This document shows positions 8,638 to 18,225 of a DNA stretch of 64,000 nt, one piece after another. Numbering within the stretch: the first letter of the stretch is position 1; every line of letters starts with the position of its first letter. Made by a program: the position numbers and the translations under genes. The notes under the pieces are model-generated. The model was not told where the DNA came from. It searched no databases and was given only the letters and a program-made list of their open reading frames with translations. The DNA is taken from positions 62,001 through 126,000 of the forward strand of contig CACILM010000001.1 in assembly GCA_902587515.1 (NCBI GenBank), in the 5' to 3' direction. Source of the DNA: an uncultured Pelagibacteraceae bacterium. GTDB lineage: Bacteria > Pseudomonadota > Alphaproteobacteria > Pelagibacterales > Pelagibacteraceae.

Positions 8638-9961
8638 CTTTACAATTTTTTTCAAGCCAGTTAGCTGTTCCTAAAAATCTTAAATCATCAAGTTTATCAC
8701 CAACTAACTGAACACCTAATGGTAAGTCATTTTCTCCTGTAAGTAAAGGCAATGAAATTGTGGGCAAACCAAGATAAGTCCAAATTTTTTGAAAGTCTGC
8801 ACTTCCAGTAGATTTTAATCCTTTGTCAGCAACTCCGCTTGATGATGGAGTGATAATTCCATGATAATCCTCGAAAACTTCTTTGTAAGACTCATAACTT
8901 TGTTTCATAAAATCTGCAGCATCTCCGTACTCCTTTGCTGAATATTTTAATCCTCTGGAGATAGCTTCTCTCATTTCCTTTGAAAGTTTAGTTTTATCTT
9001 TTTTATAGTAAACTTGAAAATTATTTGCCATATCAACTTCATGAATGATTTGATGATACTTTGGTATGTCATCAAAGTATGATGGAGTATCAAAAACTTC
9101 TATGTTCTTTTTAAAGTTTTTAATTAGAAACTCAAAAGCTTGCTGTGATTTTTTATTTATATTTTTCCAATTTTTCGTTTTATAAAAAATAAACTTTGGA
9201 TCAAAAACTGGTCCTTTCTCACATTCCTGAATCATGTTGTCAGCTGCGAAATAAATTGTTGAGGGGTCATGTAAATCTTTTCTAATTAGTGATTTAGATA
9301 ATAATGCAACATCTTTCACACTTTTACCAAATACGCCCATTGTATCTAGTTTATCCGAAACTTTTAAAACACCGTTTCTAGAGATTAATCCATACGAGGG
9401 TTTATATCCAACTACACCACAATATGATGCTGGCCTGATTACTGATCCTCCAGTTTGAGAACCCACAGATAAAGGTGCCATATGAGCTGCAACTGCTGCT
9501 GCTGATCCACTTGATGATCCCCCTGGTGTCCTTGAATAATCATGAGGATTTTTTGTTTTAGATGGATGTATATATGCAAGTTCGCAAGTAACAGTTTTAC
9601 CCATGATAATTGCCCCTGAATTTTTTAATAAGTTTACAATTTCCGAGTCTTGTGAATTAGACATTTTTTTTCTAAATACTGTCCCACATTCGGTTGGCAT
9701 ATCATACGTACCTATAATATCCTTAATTGCAACTGGCATTCCGTGCAATGGTCCTAGAGGTTTTCCAGATTTTCTATAAGTGTCAGCTTCTTCAGCTTTT
9801 TCTAATAAAAGTTTTTTGTCTAAAAATTGCCAAGCTTGGACGTCTTTTTCAAATTTTTTAATTCTATCTAAATAAGCTTTGCAAAGGTCTAAAGAAGAAA
9901 TTTCACCAGAATGAAGTTTTTGAGATAAATCGTAAGCACTTAAAGATGTAACGTCTATCAT
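8627..9961 (-). CDS. Amidase-signature hydrolase
   Basis: 444-residue amidase with the full Ser-cisSer-Lys triad: Lys80 in MPVAIKDIIG, cis-Ser149 in PGGSSSGS, and nucleophile Ser173 in QTGGSVIRPAS, spaced 24 residues apart as in the family. It hydrolyses a C-N amide bond, but the substrate is not predictable. It is not clearly GatA: it lies outside a gat operon and directly downstream of TRAP transporter subunits (8-nt gap). That suggests it may process a transported amide or carboxamide. Confidence 0.88.
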   Translation of the reverse strand: MIDVTSLSAYDLSQKLHSGEISSLDLCKAYLDRIKKFEKDVQAWQFLDKKLLLEKAEEADTYRKSGKPLGPLHGMPVAIKDIIGTYDMPTECGTVFRKKMSNSQDSEIVNLLKNSGAIIMGKTVTCELAYIHPSKTKNPHDYSRTPGGSSSGSAAAVAAHMAPLSVGSQTGGSVIRPASYCGVVGYKPSYGLISRNGVLKVSDKLDTMGVFGKSVKDVALLSKSLIRKDLHDPSTIYFAADNMIQECEKGPVFDPKFIFYKTKNWKNINKKSQQAFEFLIKNFKKNIEVFDTPSYFDDIPKYHQIIHEVDMANNFQVYYKKDKTKLSKEMREAISRGLKYSAKEYGDAADFMKQSYESYKEVFEDYHGIITPSSSGVADKGLKSTGSADFQKIWTYLGLPTISLPLLTGENDLPLGVQLVGDKLDDLRFLGTANWLEKNCKDEG

Positions 9962-9969
9962 TTAAATTG

Positions 9970-11331
9970 TTAATTAGCGAATAATGTATCTGGCAACCAA
10001 AGAGCTATTCCTGGAAATAGATACATTAAAAACATAGCAAATATAACAATACCTAGGAAAGGCATAATGCCTCTAAATATTTCCATTAACTCTACATTTT
10101 TAGATTGGACACCTTTTAAATAGTAGGCGGACATTGCCATCGGCGGTGTTAAAAATGAAGTTTGTAAATTCAAAGCGATAAGCATTGCGAAAAAATAAGG
10201 ATTTACCTCGAAGAAAGCTACTAAAGGTAAAAATATTGGAACAAATATAATTAAAATTTCCGTCCACTCCAGTGGCCAACCTAATAAGAAAATAATTATT
10301 TGTGTGATTACTAAGAATTGCCATGGTTGTAAATTCATTGATTTAAAGAAATGCTCAAAAACTTCATGGCCCCCTAAGTAAGAAAAAACAGATGCAAAAG
10401 TCCAAGAGCCAATGAATAACCACATTATCATTGCAGTTGTCTTTGCTGTTAGAAATACAGACTCTTTAAAATTTTTCCATTTTAAAGTCTTGTAAAAATA
10501 AGAAAGCACTAAGGCGCCAAAGGCTCCTACTGCTGCAGCCTCTGCAGGTGTAGCAAGTCCTCCTAAAATAGTTCCTAATACTAATATTATTAATGAGAAA
10601 AGTGGTAAGAACGAAACCATTACCTCTTTTAAAATTTCAGATCTTGGCGGAATATCCTCTTTTGGAGGTTTAGGCGCTATTGATGGATTAAAATAAGCAA
10701 GTGTAACTGCGTACATTATATAAAGACCAGCTAATAATAATCCTGGGAAAATTGCTGCTGCAAACAATCTTAAAGGTGAAAGCTGAGCAATAACTGAGTA
10801 AACAATTAACATGATACTTGGAGGAATCAAAATTCCTAAACATCCACCAGAACATATTACTCCTGAAGCAAATTTTTTATCATATCCTGCCCTTATCATT
10901 GCAGGCCATGCAAGTAATCCCATTAGTGTAACAACAGCACCAATAATTCCTGTCGCTGTTGAAAATAAAGCGCAAGTTACAAGCGCGGCAACAGCCATAG
11001 AAGCAGGCAGTCTGTGAGAAGCTAATCTTATTGCAAAAAACAATCTAGAAACTATTCCGGCTCTCTCAACTAAGTAGCCCATAAATAAAAAGAGTGGGAC
11101 GGCGGTTAAAACAGTGTTGTCCATCACGGTATAAGTATTCTGAACAAATAATTGAAAAATCCTATTGTCAAAAAGATGTTCCATTCTTGTAGGATCAAAG
11201 TAAGCGTAATAACCGAATCCAACTCCCATCGCCATTAAAGTAAATGCTATAGGAAAACCTAGCAGTACAGCAAATAAGAAAATTGACATCATTAAAATTG
11301 CTATTTCTGGATTGGTTAAACTAAATAACAT
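9970..11331 (-). CDS. dctM: TRAP transporter large permease DctM
   Basis: 453-residue, ~12-helix DctM-family subunit that forms the Na+-driven transport path of tripartite ATP-independent periplasmic systems. Family motifs include the N-terminal AFTLMAMGVGFGYYAYFDP region, SGGCLGILIPPSIMLIVY, GLATPAEAAAVGA and LNLQTSFLTPPMA. It overlaps dctQ by 11 nt. Substrates of the class are carboxylates and related acids. The mannitol/chloroaromatic-type annotation often given to such proteins is not a real substrate call. Confidence 0.93.
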   Translation of the reverse strand: MLFSLTNPEIAILMMSIFLFAVLLGFPIAFTLMAMGVGFGYYAYFDPTRMEHLFDNRIFQLFVQNTYTVMDNTVLTAVPLFLFMGYLVERAGIVSRLFFAIRLASHRLPASMAVAALVTCALFSTATGIIGAVVTLMGLLAWPAMIRAGYDKKFASGVICSGGCLGILIPPSIMLIVYSVIAQLSPLRLFAAAIFPGLLLAGLYIMYAVTLAYFNPSIAPKPPKEDIPPRSEILKEVMVSFLPLFSLIILVLGTILGGLATPAEAAAVGAFGALVLSYFYKTLKWKNFKESVFLTAKTTAMIMWLFIGSWTFASVFSYLGGHEVFEHFFKSMNLQPWQFLVITQIIIFLLGWPLEWTEILIIFVPIFLPLVAFFEVNPYFFAMLIALNLQTSFLTPPMAMSAYYLKGVQSKNVELMEIFRGIMPFLGIVIFAMFLMYLFPGIALWLPDTLFAN

Positions 11332-11905
11332 CTTTTTGATCCTCGTCTTGTGAAGTTCGCATTAACATTTTTTCTGTCTCCTCTGCTACTACCATTCGAG
11401 CAGGCCAGTGACCTGTTTGAATACAAATAATTGCTCTACAAACTTCGCTGATACCCTGGATAACCAATAAAATTCCTGCTGCAGGTATCAAAGATTTAGC
11501 CATATAAATTTGTATTTGTGCTGGACTGTTCCAGCTTGTTTCTTTTATCTTCCATGCAAGCGAGGCATATTCATAACCATAAAAAGCTAAAGCAAGAACT
11601 CCAGGAAAGAAAAAAATAAAATATAAAATTAAATCTATGTAACCTTGTGTTCTTGGTTTAAAAAGTCTGTAAATTACATCACCTCTTACATGAGCTTCTG
11701 TAGATAAAGTGTATGCGCCTGCCATCATAAAAATTGCGCCATACATTTGTAAACTAAAATCGAAATTCCATAAGGTAGGAGCATTGAAAGCATATGCCAT
11801 AACCACTTCATAACAAGTTCCTCCCATTAAAATTACGATACACCATGAAAATGCCTTTCCTACGGAAGTGCTTAAAGTATCTGCAAAATGAATAAATCCC
11901 CTCAT
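11321..11905 (-). CDS. dctQ: TRAP transporter small permease DctQ
   Basis: 194 residues with four hydrophobic helices, matching the DctQ small membrane subunit (motif EAHVRGDVIYRLF near the second helix; NSPAQIQIYMAKSLIPAAG). It is paired with dctM through an 11-nt overlap and separated from the binding protein dctP by a hairpin terminator. The C-terminal ~30 residues are hydrophilic and acidic, slightly longer than usual. Confidence 0.92.
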   Translation of the reverse strand: MRGFIHFADTLSTSVGKAFSWCIVILMGGTCYEVVMAYAFNAPTLWNFDFSLQMYGAIFMMAGAYTLSTEAHVRGDVIYRLFKPRTQGYIDLILYFIFFFPGVLALAFYGYEYASLAWKIKETSWNSPAQIQIYMAKSLIPAAGILLVIQGISEVCRAIICIQTGHWPARMVVAEETEKMLMRTSQDEDQKDVI

Positions 11906-11943
11906 GAAATTTTAAACTATTCTAATTTTTTTATAATTTCCAT

Positions 11944-11974
11944 AAAAAAAGGGGGCGTAAATACGCCCCCTTTT
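11944..11974 (-). terminator. Rho-independent (attenuating) terminator between dctP and dctQ
   Basis: A perfect G+C-rich inverted repeat, GGGGGCGT-AAAT-ACGCCCCC at 11951-11970, is followed on the minus strand by a run of seven T. It lies between the dctP stop and the dctQ start, all on the same strand. Partial read-through would give more periplasmic binding protein than permease, as is common in solute-binding-protein operons. Confidence 0.9.
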
Positions 11975-11989
11975 ATGTTTAAAATATAA

Positions 11990-13138
11990 TTAAATTTTAA
12001 CTTTCGCTATTGAACCGAACTCATTCTCGTAAGCCAACTTGTAATTAGGTTGGTTCATGAGTAAGTATTTCATAACTCTCTTAGCATAAGCTTTTTGTGA
12101 GTCTACAATCTTTTTAAAGAATGGATCTTTCTTATTGAAATCACCAATTACTTTATCCCAACCTTTTAGTTGTTGAGCTAAGATCGCATCTGACGTTTGA
12201 TACACATTTACTTTGTGCTGGTTCATCAATTTAGATAAGTCAGCAGAGTATCTTACTAATGCTTTAAAGTAGTTATCACTGTTCGCAGCATAAGCAGCAT
12301 TTTTTAGAATAGCCTGATGTTTTGGCGATAAACCATTAAATGTCTTCTTATTAACCGGGATTTCAAACATCTCTTGTGATTGGTGGAAGCTTCCTAAGTG
12401 ATAATGCTTAGAAACGTCTTGCATACCAAATTGAGAGTCTGATGTTGGGTTGTTAAACTCAGCAGCTTCAATCAAACCTGTCTTCATTGCTGGCTGAATT
12501 TCACCACCTGGTAATTGTCTTACAACCATTCCCATTGCTGTTAATACGTTAGTAGCTAGTCCTACTGTTCTGTACTTCATACCTTTTACATCAGATACTT
12601 TTGTTACGTTCTTTTTGAACCATCCAAAAGGCTGTGCAGGCATTGGCATATGGAAGAAACCAATATAATCGAAACCAACTTTTGCAAGTGTTTCATCATA
12701 AAGTTTTCTACCTCCACCATACTCTATCCATCCCATAATTTCTTGAGATGACATTCCGTATGACGGACCAGTACCGAATAGAGAAGCTGCTGGATTTTTT
12801 CCATACCAGTAAGCTGTTACCCAGTGTCCCATATCAAGTACACCTGAACTTACTGCTTGTCCAATTTCCGAAGTCTTAACTACAGCTCCAACTGGCTGAA
12901 GATCAATTTTTAATTCACCTCCAGACATGTCGCCTACCATTTTTGCGTAGTCGCCAGCCATTTCAAAGAAAATGTTAGCGCCTGACGGCCAAGCCGCTTG
13001 CATCTTTAAAGTTTGAGGAGCACCAAATGCAACGTTAGGCATTGCAACTGTTGCTGCCGCTGCAGCACCCGTAGCTGCTGCTGCTTTAAAGAACTTACGT
13101 CTTGATGGAGTTTTTACTCCTTTTTTTATTTTTGACAT
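11990..13138 (-). CDS. dctP: TRAP transporter substrate-binding protein DctP (Tat-exported)
   Basis: 382-residue periplasmic receptor of the TRAP system. The N-terminus has a Tat signal, PSRRKFFKAAAATG, followed by an Ala-rich hydrophobic segment and a probable cleavage after VAFGA. The body shows the DctP fold, including the FNNPTSDSQFGMQDVSKHYH region. Codons look richer in C-ending choices than those of the neighbours, fitting strong expression. Its ribosome-binding site is GGAGGA, 4-5 nt from the ATG and partly inside a hairpin arm. Confidence 0.94.
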   Translation of the reverse strand: MSKIKKGVKTPSRRKFFKAAAATGAAAAATVAMPNVAFGAPQTLKMQAAWPSGANIFFEMAGDYAKMVGDMSGGELKIDLQPVGAVVKTSEIGQAVSSGVLDMGHWVTAYWYGKNPAASLFGTGPSYGMSSQEIMGWIEYGGGRKLYDETLAKVGFDYIGFFHMPMPAQPFGWFKKNVTKVSDVKGMKYRTVGLATNVLTAMGMVVRQLPGGEIQPAMKTGLIEAAEFNNPTSDSQFGMQDVSKHYHLGSFHQSQEMFEIPVNKKTFNGLSPKHQAILKNAAYAANSDNYFKALVRYSADLSKLMNQHKVNVYQTSDAILAQQLKGWDKVIGDFNKKDPFFKKIVDSQKAYAKRVMKYLLMNQPNYKLAYENEFGSIAKVKI

Positions 13139-13141
13139 ATG

Positions 13142-13163
13142 TCCTCCGTTAGTTAATTAACGG
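13142..13163 (-). promoter_or_regulatory. Hairpin overlapping the dctP ribosome-binding site
   Basis: Upstream of dctP an inverted repeat CCGTTA-N6-TAACGG (13146-13163) has its 3' arm, on the minus strand, overlapping the first two G residues of the GGAGGA ribosome-binding site (13142-13147). It could modulate translation or stabilise the mRNA end. The rest of the 112-nt spacer up to 13250 shows only A+T-rich sequence. Confidence 0.45.
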
Positions 13164-13250
13164 AAATATTTAAGCACAATCTCAAATCAGAGTCTCGATA
13201 TATTTTAGAATAATTTTAAAGTAAAATAATAGATTCAATCTATAGGTGTA

Positions 13251-14207
13251 CTAATTAACTTGATCTTGTGGTTTCTTTCCAGAGAAGAAGTCTTCTAAAT
13301 TTTTCGTAGCTCTAAACGCCATGTCCCACCTAGTCCTTTTTGTTGCGCTTCCTAAATGTGGAAGTAAGAAAATATTTTTTAATTTTAAATACTCTGGATG
13401 AATTTTAGGCTCACCATTATAAACATCCAGACCGTAAGCAAAAACTCTTCCGCTTTTTAATGCTTCAATCATAGCATCATCATCTACTATATCTCCTCTT
13501 GCTGCGTTACCTACCACAGTATTTTCCTCTAAGTAGCTTAGAGTTTCTTTATTTACAAGTTTTGTTGTCTCAGGTGTAGCTGGACAGTTTATTGACAAAA
13601 ATTCACTTTGTTTAAAAAGGCTTTTTAAATCTTTATGATAAATTGCGCCATCCTCAAGTTCTGGTGAAAGTTTAGATCTATTATGATAATGAATTTCCAT
13701 ATTAAAAGCCTTAGCTCTTTTAGCGACTGCTCTGCCTATTCTACCCATTCCTAATATTCCTAATTTTTTATTCGACATTTGCTTCCCCAACAAGAAATCC
13801 CAGGACCATTTCCAGCTTTGAGTTTCAGCTGCTATTCTTCCTTCATAAGCTTTTCTAGAGGCACCTAGTAAAAGTAAAATCTGAATATCTGCTGTAGCAT
13901 CTGTTAGTACATCAGGTGTATTCGTTACGGTAATTCCTTTTTCTTTTGCAGCTTTTATATCTATATTTCCAAAACCAACTGCGCCATTAGCAATAATTTT
14001 TATAGAACTAGAAAGTTTAGAGATAGTATCAGCATTAATAGGATCAGAAACAGAACTTAATATCCCGTCAAAATTTTTTGAGCCATCTATTATTTCTTGA
14101 GGTTTGTAAACCTTATCATCTTTATTTAAAGTAACTTCAAATAATTCTTTAAGTTTCTCCTCGTTTTCTTTGAGAAGTCTTCTTGTAACGAAAATCTTTT
14201 TTTTCAT
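13251..14207 (-). CDS. D-2-hydroxyacid dehydrogenase (glyoxylate/hydroxypyruvate reductase-like)
   Basis: 318 residues with the D-isomer-specific 2-hydroxyacid dehydrogenase fold. The Rossmann motif is GILGMGRIGRAVAKRA, followed by HYHNRS, a strand end often seen in NADP-using glyoxylate reductases. NAARGDIVDD and the catalytic LLPHLGSAT are present. It follows glcF by 1 nt, so it belongs to the glycolate operon and could interconvert glyoxylate and glycolate. The exact substrate is inferred from context. Confidence 0.88.
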   Translation of the reverse strand: MKKKIFVTRRLLKENEEKLKELFEVTLNKDDKVYKPQEIIDGSKNFDGILSSVSDPINADTISKLSSSIKIIANGAVGFGNIDIKAAKEKGITVTNTPDVLTDATADIQILLLLGASRKAYEGRIAAETQSWKWSWDFLLGKQMSNKKLGILGMGRIGRAVAKRAKAFNMEIHYHNRSKLSPELEDGAIYHKDLKSLFKQSEFLSINCPATPETTKLVNKETLSYLEENTVVGNAARGDIVDDDAMIEALKSGRVFAYGLDVYNGEPKIHPEYLKLKNIFLLPHLGSATKRTRWDMAFRATKNLEDFFSGKKPQDQVN

Positions 14208-14208
14208 T

Positions 14209-15507
14209 TTAATTATTATTTAACTTATATGGCTTAGGGCCTCCGGTAAACCAATCAAGCAACTCTACGGTATGGATAATTGGTATTCGAGTACCAGCTG
14301 AGATTTGTGTCATACAACCAATATTACCTGTTGAAATAAAATCAGGTGAAATTTTTTCTATATTATTTACCTTGTTCTTTAAAAGTGATTTAGCCATCTT
14401 TTGATGTAGAATATTGTAAGTGCCCGCGGAGCCACAACACAAATGTCCTTCTGGGATATCTAGTACTTCGTTACCAGTTTTTGAAATTAAATCTTTTGGT
14501 TGATCGTGGACTTTTTGTCCATGTTGCATCGAGCATGCTGAATGGTACGCTATCCTGTATTTTTTTTCAGAATTTAAATTTATGTTTAGCTTTAAGTTTT
14601 CATCAAGATACTCAGTAATATCTTTAGTTAGTTCTGAGATTTTTTTGGCTTTCTTTTTTAGGTCTTTATCATTTTTAAAAATATGACCATAATCTTTTAA
14701 TGTTGTACCGCATCCAGATGTATTACTTATTATCGCATCTAATCCATTTTGTAGATACTCTTCGTGCCAGCTTTCAATATTATTTTTAAATGAATCGTGT
14801 GCTAGTTTTTGTTTACCCAAATGATGATTTAAAGACCCACAACAATTAATATCTGGGATCACAACAACTTCAACATTATGCCTGTTTAAAAGTCTTATAG
14901 TAGCTTCGTTTATTTCAGGAGAAATAACTCTTTGAACACATCCGGTTAGTAAAGCCACTCTCGAAACCTTCTTGCCTTTTTTAACTTCGTAAACTTTCTG
15001 CTCTTTCAATTTTTTTCCTGGGATCTTATCTGGCATTAAATTTAATGCGTTTCTAATAAATTTTGGAAATAAAAAACTAAATGGTTTTATTAATTTAGAA
15101 GATAATGCCATTAACAAAAAGACTTTTGGTCTTGGCAAAACAAATGAAAGTATATTTCTAAATACTCTATCCAAAAAAGGTCTTCTGTAAGTTTCCTCAA
15201 CGTAATTTCTGCCATGGTCAATTAAATGCATATAGTTCACCCCTGAAGGACAAGTAGTCATACAAGAGTAACAGGATAAACAACTATCGATGTGTTTTGC
15301 TATTTCTTTTGTAGCTGGTTTCTTATTTTCTAACATATCTTTGATAAGATATATTCTGCCTCTTGGACCCTCTAGTTCCTCTCCATTAACTTGATAAGTA
15401 GGACAAGTAGCATTGCACATTCCACAGTGAACACATTTCCTTATAATTGTTTCACTCGTTTTATTATCTTTGTCTTGAAGTTGTTTATCTGTAAATGATG
15501 TTTGCAT
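14209..15507 (-). CDS. glcF: Glycolate oxidase iron-sulfur subunit
   Basis: 432 residues. Two 4Fe-4S ferredoxin motifs are visible near the N-terminus: CVHCGMCNATCPTYQ and CLSCYSCMTTCPSGV. Two CCG-type cysteine-rich domains follow (GCVQRV...INCCGSLNHHLG and ACSMQHG...LCCGSAGTYN). It passes electrons from GlcD/GlcE to the membrane quinone pool. It is sandwiched between glcE and the hydroxyacid dehydrogenase with 0-1 nt gaps. Confidence 0.95.
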   Translation of the reverse strand: MQTSFTDKQLQDKDNKTSETIIRKCVHCGMCNATCPTYQVNGEELEGPRGRIYLIKDMLENKKPATKEIAKHIDSCLSCYSCMTTCPSGVNYMHLIDHGRNYVEETYRRPFLDRVFRNILSFVLPRPKVFLLMALSSKLIKPFSFLFPKFIRNALNLMPDKIPGKKLKEQKVYEVKKGKKVSRVALLTGCVQRVISPEINEATIRLLNRHNVEVVVIPDINCCGSLNHHLGKQKLAHDSFKNNIESWHEEYLQNGLDAIISNTSGCGTTLKDYGHIFKNDKDLKKKAKKISELTKDITEYLDENLKLNINLNSEKKYRIAYHSACSMQHGQKVHDQPKDLISKTGNEVLDIPEGHLCCGSAGTYNILHQKMAKSLLKNKVNNIEKISPDFISTGNIGCMTQISAGTRIPIIHTVELLDWFTGGPKPYKLNNN

Positions 15508-16767
15508 TTAAATTCCTGTGTACATTTTTCCTGGATTAAAAATTCTTTTTGGATCAAAACTCCTTTTAATTTTTTCACTTATTTTATACTTAATTGGATC
15601 TATTGTAAAAATATCAGCAGAGGCTTTTAGATCCTCCTCAACTTTGATTAATGTAAAATATCCTTGATGTTTTTTAACTATTTCCTTAATTTCACTAAGA
15701 ATTTTTGTATTTAATTGATCGAATGAAGCCCAGATTAGACTACCTCCCCAATCAATAAAATATTTAATCTCATAATTTTTAAGTTTTTGAATAACCTGCA
15801 ACGTTTCGCTCATTGGCAGAACTAACCTTAAGAGATTAGCTTTCAAATTTTTAAAAATCTCCAAATTTTTTGTCCTATTCCAAAAAATATTACTTTGTTC
15901 ATTGTCTAAAATGGATAACTCTTGTTCTAAAAGACTTAATTCTTTCGATAATCTACCTAATCTTTGATCAACAGAATTAATTGGTCCTTCAATTCTTATA
16001 GCGGTTAAACCTCCATCGTGTGTGAGATCGTTTAAAATAAAATTTTTTCCAAAATAATCTGGATAAAATACCCCTCCTGTTGGATCTGTAGAAGATGACA
16101 ATGCTTTTCCAAGAAAATCTATTGCTTTTTTGAGATGAGGATTTTTTATTACCAAAGTTTTACTAGTTTCAGGTTTTGGTAATACTTTTATTGAAAGTTC
16201 AGTCAAAATTGTAAGCGTACCAAAAGATCCTGATATTAATTTACTCAAATCATAGCCAGTCACATTCTTAACTACTGTGCCCCCAGATTTAATAGTTTCA
16301 CCTTTTCCGTTTATCCCTTGAAAACCAAGTATATGATCTCGAACACTACCAACTTTAAATCTTCGTGAACCAGCGAAATTGCACGATACAACTCCGCCAA
16401 TAGAACCACTATTACTTTCTCCAGAGAAGAGATAGCCAAAATCATTTGGTTCGAAAGCTAATTGTTGATTATTTTTATCTAGTTCTTTTATTATTTCTCT
16501 TAAAGGTGTACCAGCTTTGACTTTTATATAAAGCTCTTCAGGTTTGTAATCAATTATACCCTTAAAATCTGATAAATCTAAAGTTTTTTCAGATTGAAAG
16601 TTTCTTCCAATTTTATTTTTTGATTTTAATCCGTTGATTTCTAGAGGTATATTTTTTTTATAACAATTTTTAACTATCTCTACTATTTCTTCTCTAGAAG
16701 TCGGTTTATAAATATTTTGATTAAAATCTAGGGATGTCTGGGAATTTTGTTTTTCCTCCATGGACAT
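15508..16767 (-). CDS. glcE: Glycolate oxidase FAD-binding subunit
   Basis: About 419 residues. It has the PCMH-type FAD-binding domain: LEINGLKSKN, the LYIKVKAGTPLREI strand, and GSIGGVVSCNFAGSRRFKVGSVRDHI, a GlcE signature. I start at ATG 16767 (MSMEEKQ), preceded by AAGGAAGAG, rather than a GTG at 16788. It still overlaps glcD by 47 nt in another frame. GlcE is required with GlcD and GlcF for glycolate oxidation. Confidence 0.93.
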   Translation of the reverse strand: MSMEEKQNSQTSLDFNQNIYKPTSREEIVEIVKNCYKKNIPLEINGLKSKNKIGRNFQSEKTLDLSDFKGIIDYKPEELYIKVKAGTPLREIIKELDKNNQQLAFEPNDFGYLFSGESNSGSIGGVVSCNFAGSRRFKVGSVRDHILGFQGINGKGETIKSGGTVVKNVTGYDLSKLISGSFGTLTILTELSIKVLPKPETSKTLVIKNPHLKKAIDFLGKALSSSTDPTGGVFYPDYFGKNFILNDLTHDGGLTAIRIEGPINSVDQRLGRLSKELSLLEQELSILDNEQSNIFWNRTKNLEIFKNLKANLLRLVLPMSETLQVIQKLKNYEIKYFIDWGGSLIWASFDQLNTKILSEIKEIVKKHQGYFTLIKVEEDLKASADIFTIDPIKYKISEKIKRSFDPKRIFNPGKMYTGI

Positions 16768-18217
16768 GAACTCTTCCTTCCTCAGCACATTTTCTAAGTA
16801 TTGGATAAACTTTTCCAGGATTTAATAAAGAATTAGGATCTAATGCTACTTTAATTGTTAGTTGTTGTTGAATATCTTTATCATTGAAAGCTTCACACAT
16901 TAACTCTCTTTTCTCAATACCCACTCCGTGTTCACCAGTAAGTGCGCCGCCGACTTTTACGCAATATTTTAAAATATCAGCCCCAAATTCCTCACATTTT
17001 CTTAGAGACTCTTTATCATTTGCATCAAACATAATCAGAGGATGAAGATTTCCGTCTCCTGCATGAAAGGCATTTGCTACTGGCAAATTATATTTTTTAG
17101 AAAGTCTCGAAATTTCATTTAAAACCTCAGCAAGTTTTCCTCTAGGAATTGAACCATCCATACACATATAATCAGGTGCTAAAACTCCGCAAGCAGGGAA
17201 AGCTGCTTTCCTACCAGCCCAAAATTTTAATCTCTCTTCATTTGATTTACTAATTTTTAAACTTGATGAATTATTTTTTTCAGCAATTTCTTTTGTCTTT
17301 TGAATGTAAGCTTCAACTTCATGCTCTGTTCCGTCAAATTCTACAATCATCATTGCTTCAGCATCGGTTGGATAACCTGCTTTAGAATAATCATTAGTTG
17401 CTTTTGTTAAGGCTTTATCCATTATTTCCATCCCAGCTGGTATACATCCCTCTGCAATTATTTCAGCAACACAGTTTCCTGCATCTTCAATTGAAGGAAA
17501 GCCTACTAAAGCAGCTTTAACAACTTCAGGTGACTTTAAAATTTTTACCGTTACCTCTGTAATAACGCCAAGCAAACCCTCTGAGCCAGTCATTAAACCT
17601 AAGAAATCATATCCCTCCGAGTCCATAGCTTTGCCACCGAATTTAGTTACAGTTCCATCCATTAAAACAACTTCTATGCCCAAAAGATTATTTGTAGTTG
17701 CGCCATATTTAAGAGAGTGAACACCGCCAGAATTTTCAGCAACGTTTCCACCTATAGAACAAGCTATTTGACTCGATGGGTCTGGAGCATAATAAAAACC
17801 TTTGTCTTGAACGGCATGAGTAATTGCTAAATTTGTGACACAAGGTTGAGTAACTACACATCTGTTTTCGTAATCAATTTCGATAATCTTATTAAATTTT
17901 CCCATTGCCATCAAAACACAATCTTCTAAAGGCATCGATCCACCAGATAGGCCTGTTCCAGCTCCTCTTGGGACTACTTTAACTTTATTTTCATTACAAT
18001 ATCTTAAAATTTGACTAACTTGCTCAACAGTCTCAGGCATAACTACTAAAAGAGGCATTTGTCTGTAAGCTGTCAAACCATCAGTTTCAAAAGGTCTTAA
18101 TTCATCAGGATTCGAAAGAACGTTTTTAGAATTTATAATTCCACGGAGATCCGAAGCAATTCTGTCTTTTTTAGACATAACTGCGTTATCAACTTTTGGC
18201 ATTTGCAAAGTACTCAT
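16721..18217 (-). CDS. glcD: Glycolate oxidase catalytic subunit (FAD-linked)
   Basis: About 498 residues of the VAO/PCMH flavoprotein family: PRGAGTGLSGGSMPL and CSIGGNVAENSGGVHSLKYG in the FAD domain, and HAGDGNLHP plus GGALTGEHGVG in the cap and C-terminal parts. It oxidises glycolate (possibly D-lactate) to the 2-oxoacid. I start at ATG 18217 (MSTLQMP) rather than the TTG two codons upstream. It overlaps glcE and is 8 nt from the upstream aminotransferase gene. Confidence 0.95.
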   Translation of the reverse strand: MSTLQMPKVDNAVMSKKDRIASDLRGIINSKNVLSNPDELRPFETDGLTAYRQMPLLVVMPETVEQVSQILRYCNENKVKVVPRGAGTGLSGGSMPLEDCVLMAMGKFNKIIEIDYENRCVVTQPCVTNLAITHAVQDKGFYYAPDPSSQIACSIGGNVAENSGGVHSLKYGATTNNLLGIEVVLMDGTVTKFGGKAMDSEGYDFLGLMTGSEGLLGVITEVTVKILKSPEVVKAALVGFPSIEDAGNCVAEIIAEGCIPAGMEIMDKALTKATNDYSKAGYPTDAEAMMIVEFDGTEHEVEAYIQKTKEIAEKNNSSSLKISKSNEERLKFWAGRKAAFPACGVLAPDYMCMDGSIPRGKLAEVLNEISRLSKKYNLPVANAFHAGDGNLHPLIMFDANDKESLRKCEEFGADILKYCVKVGGALTGEHGVGIEKRELMCEAFNDKDIQQQLTIKVALDPNSLLNPGKVYPILRKCAEEGRVHVHGGKTKFPDIPRF

Positions 18218-18225
18218 AATCAATC

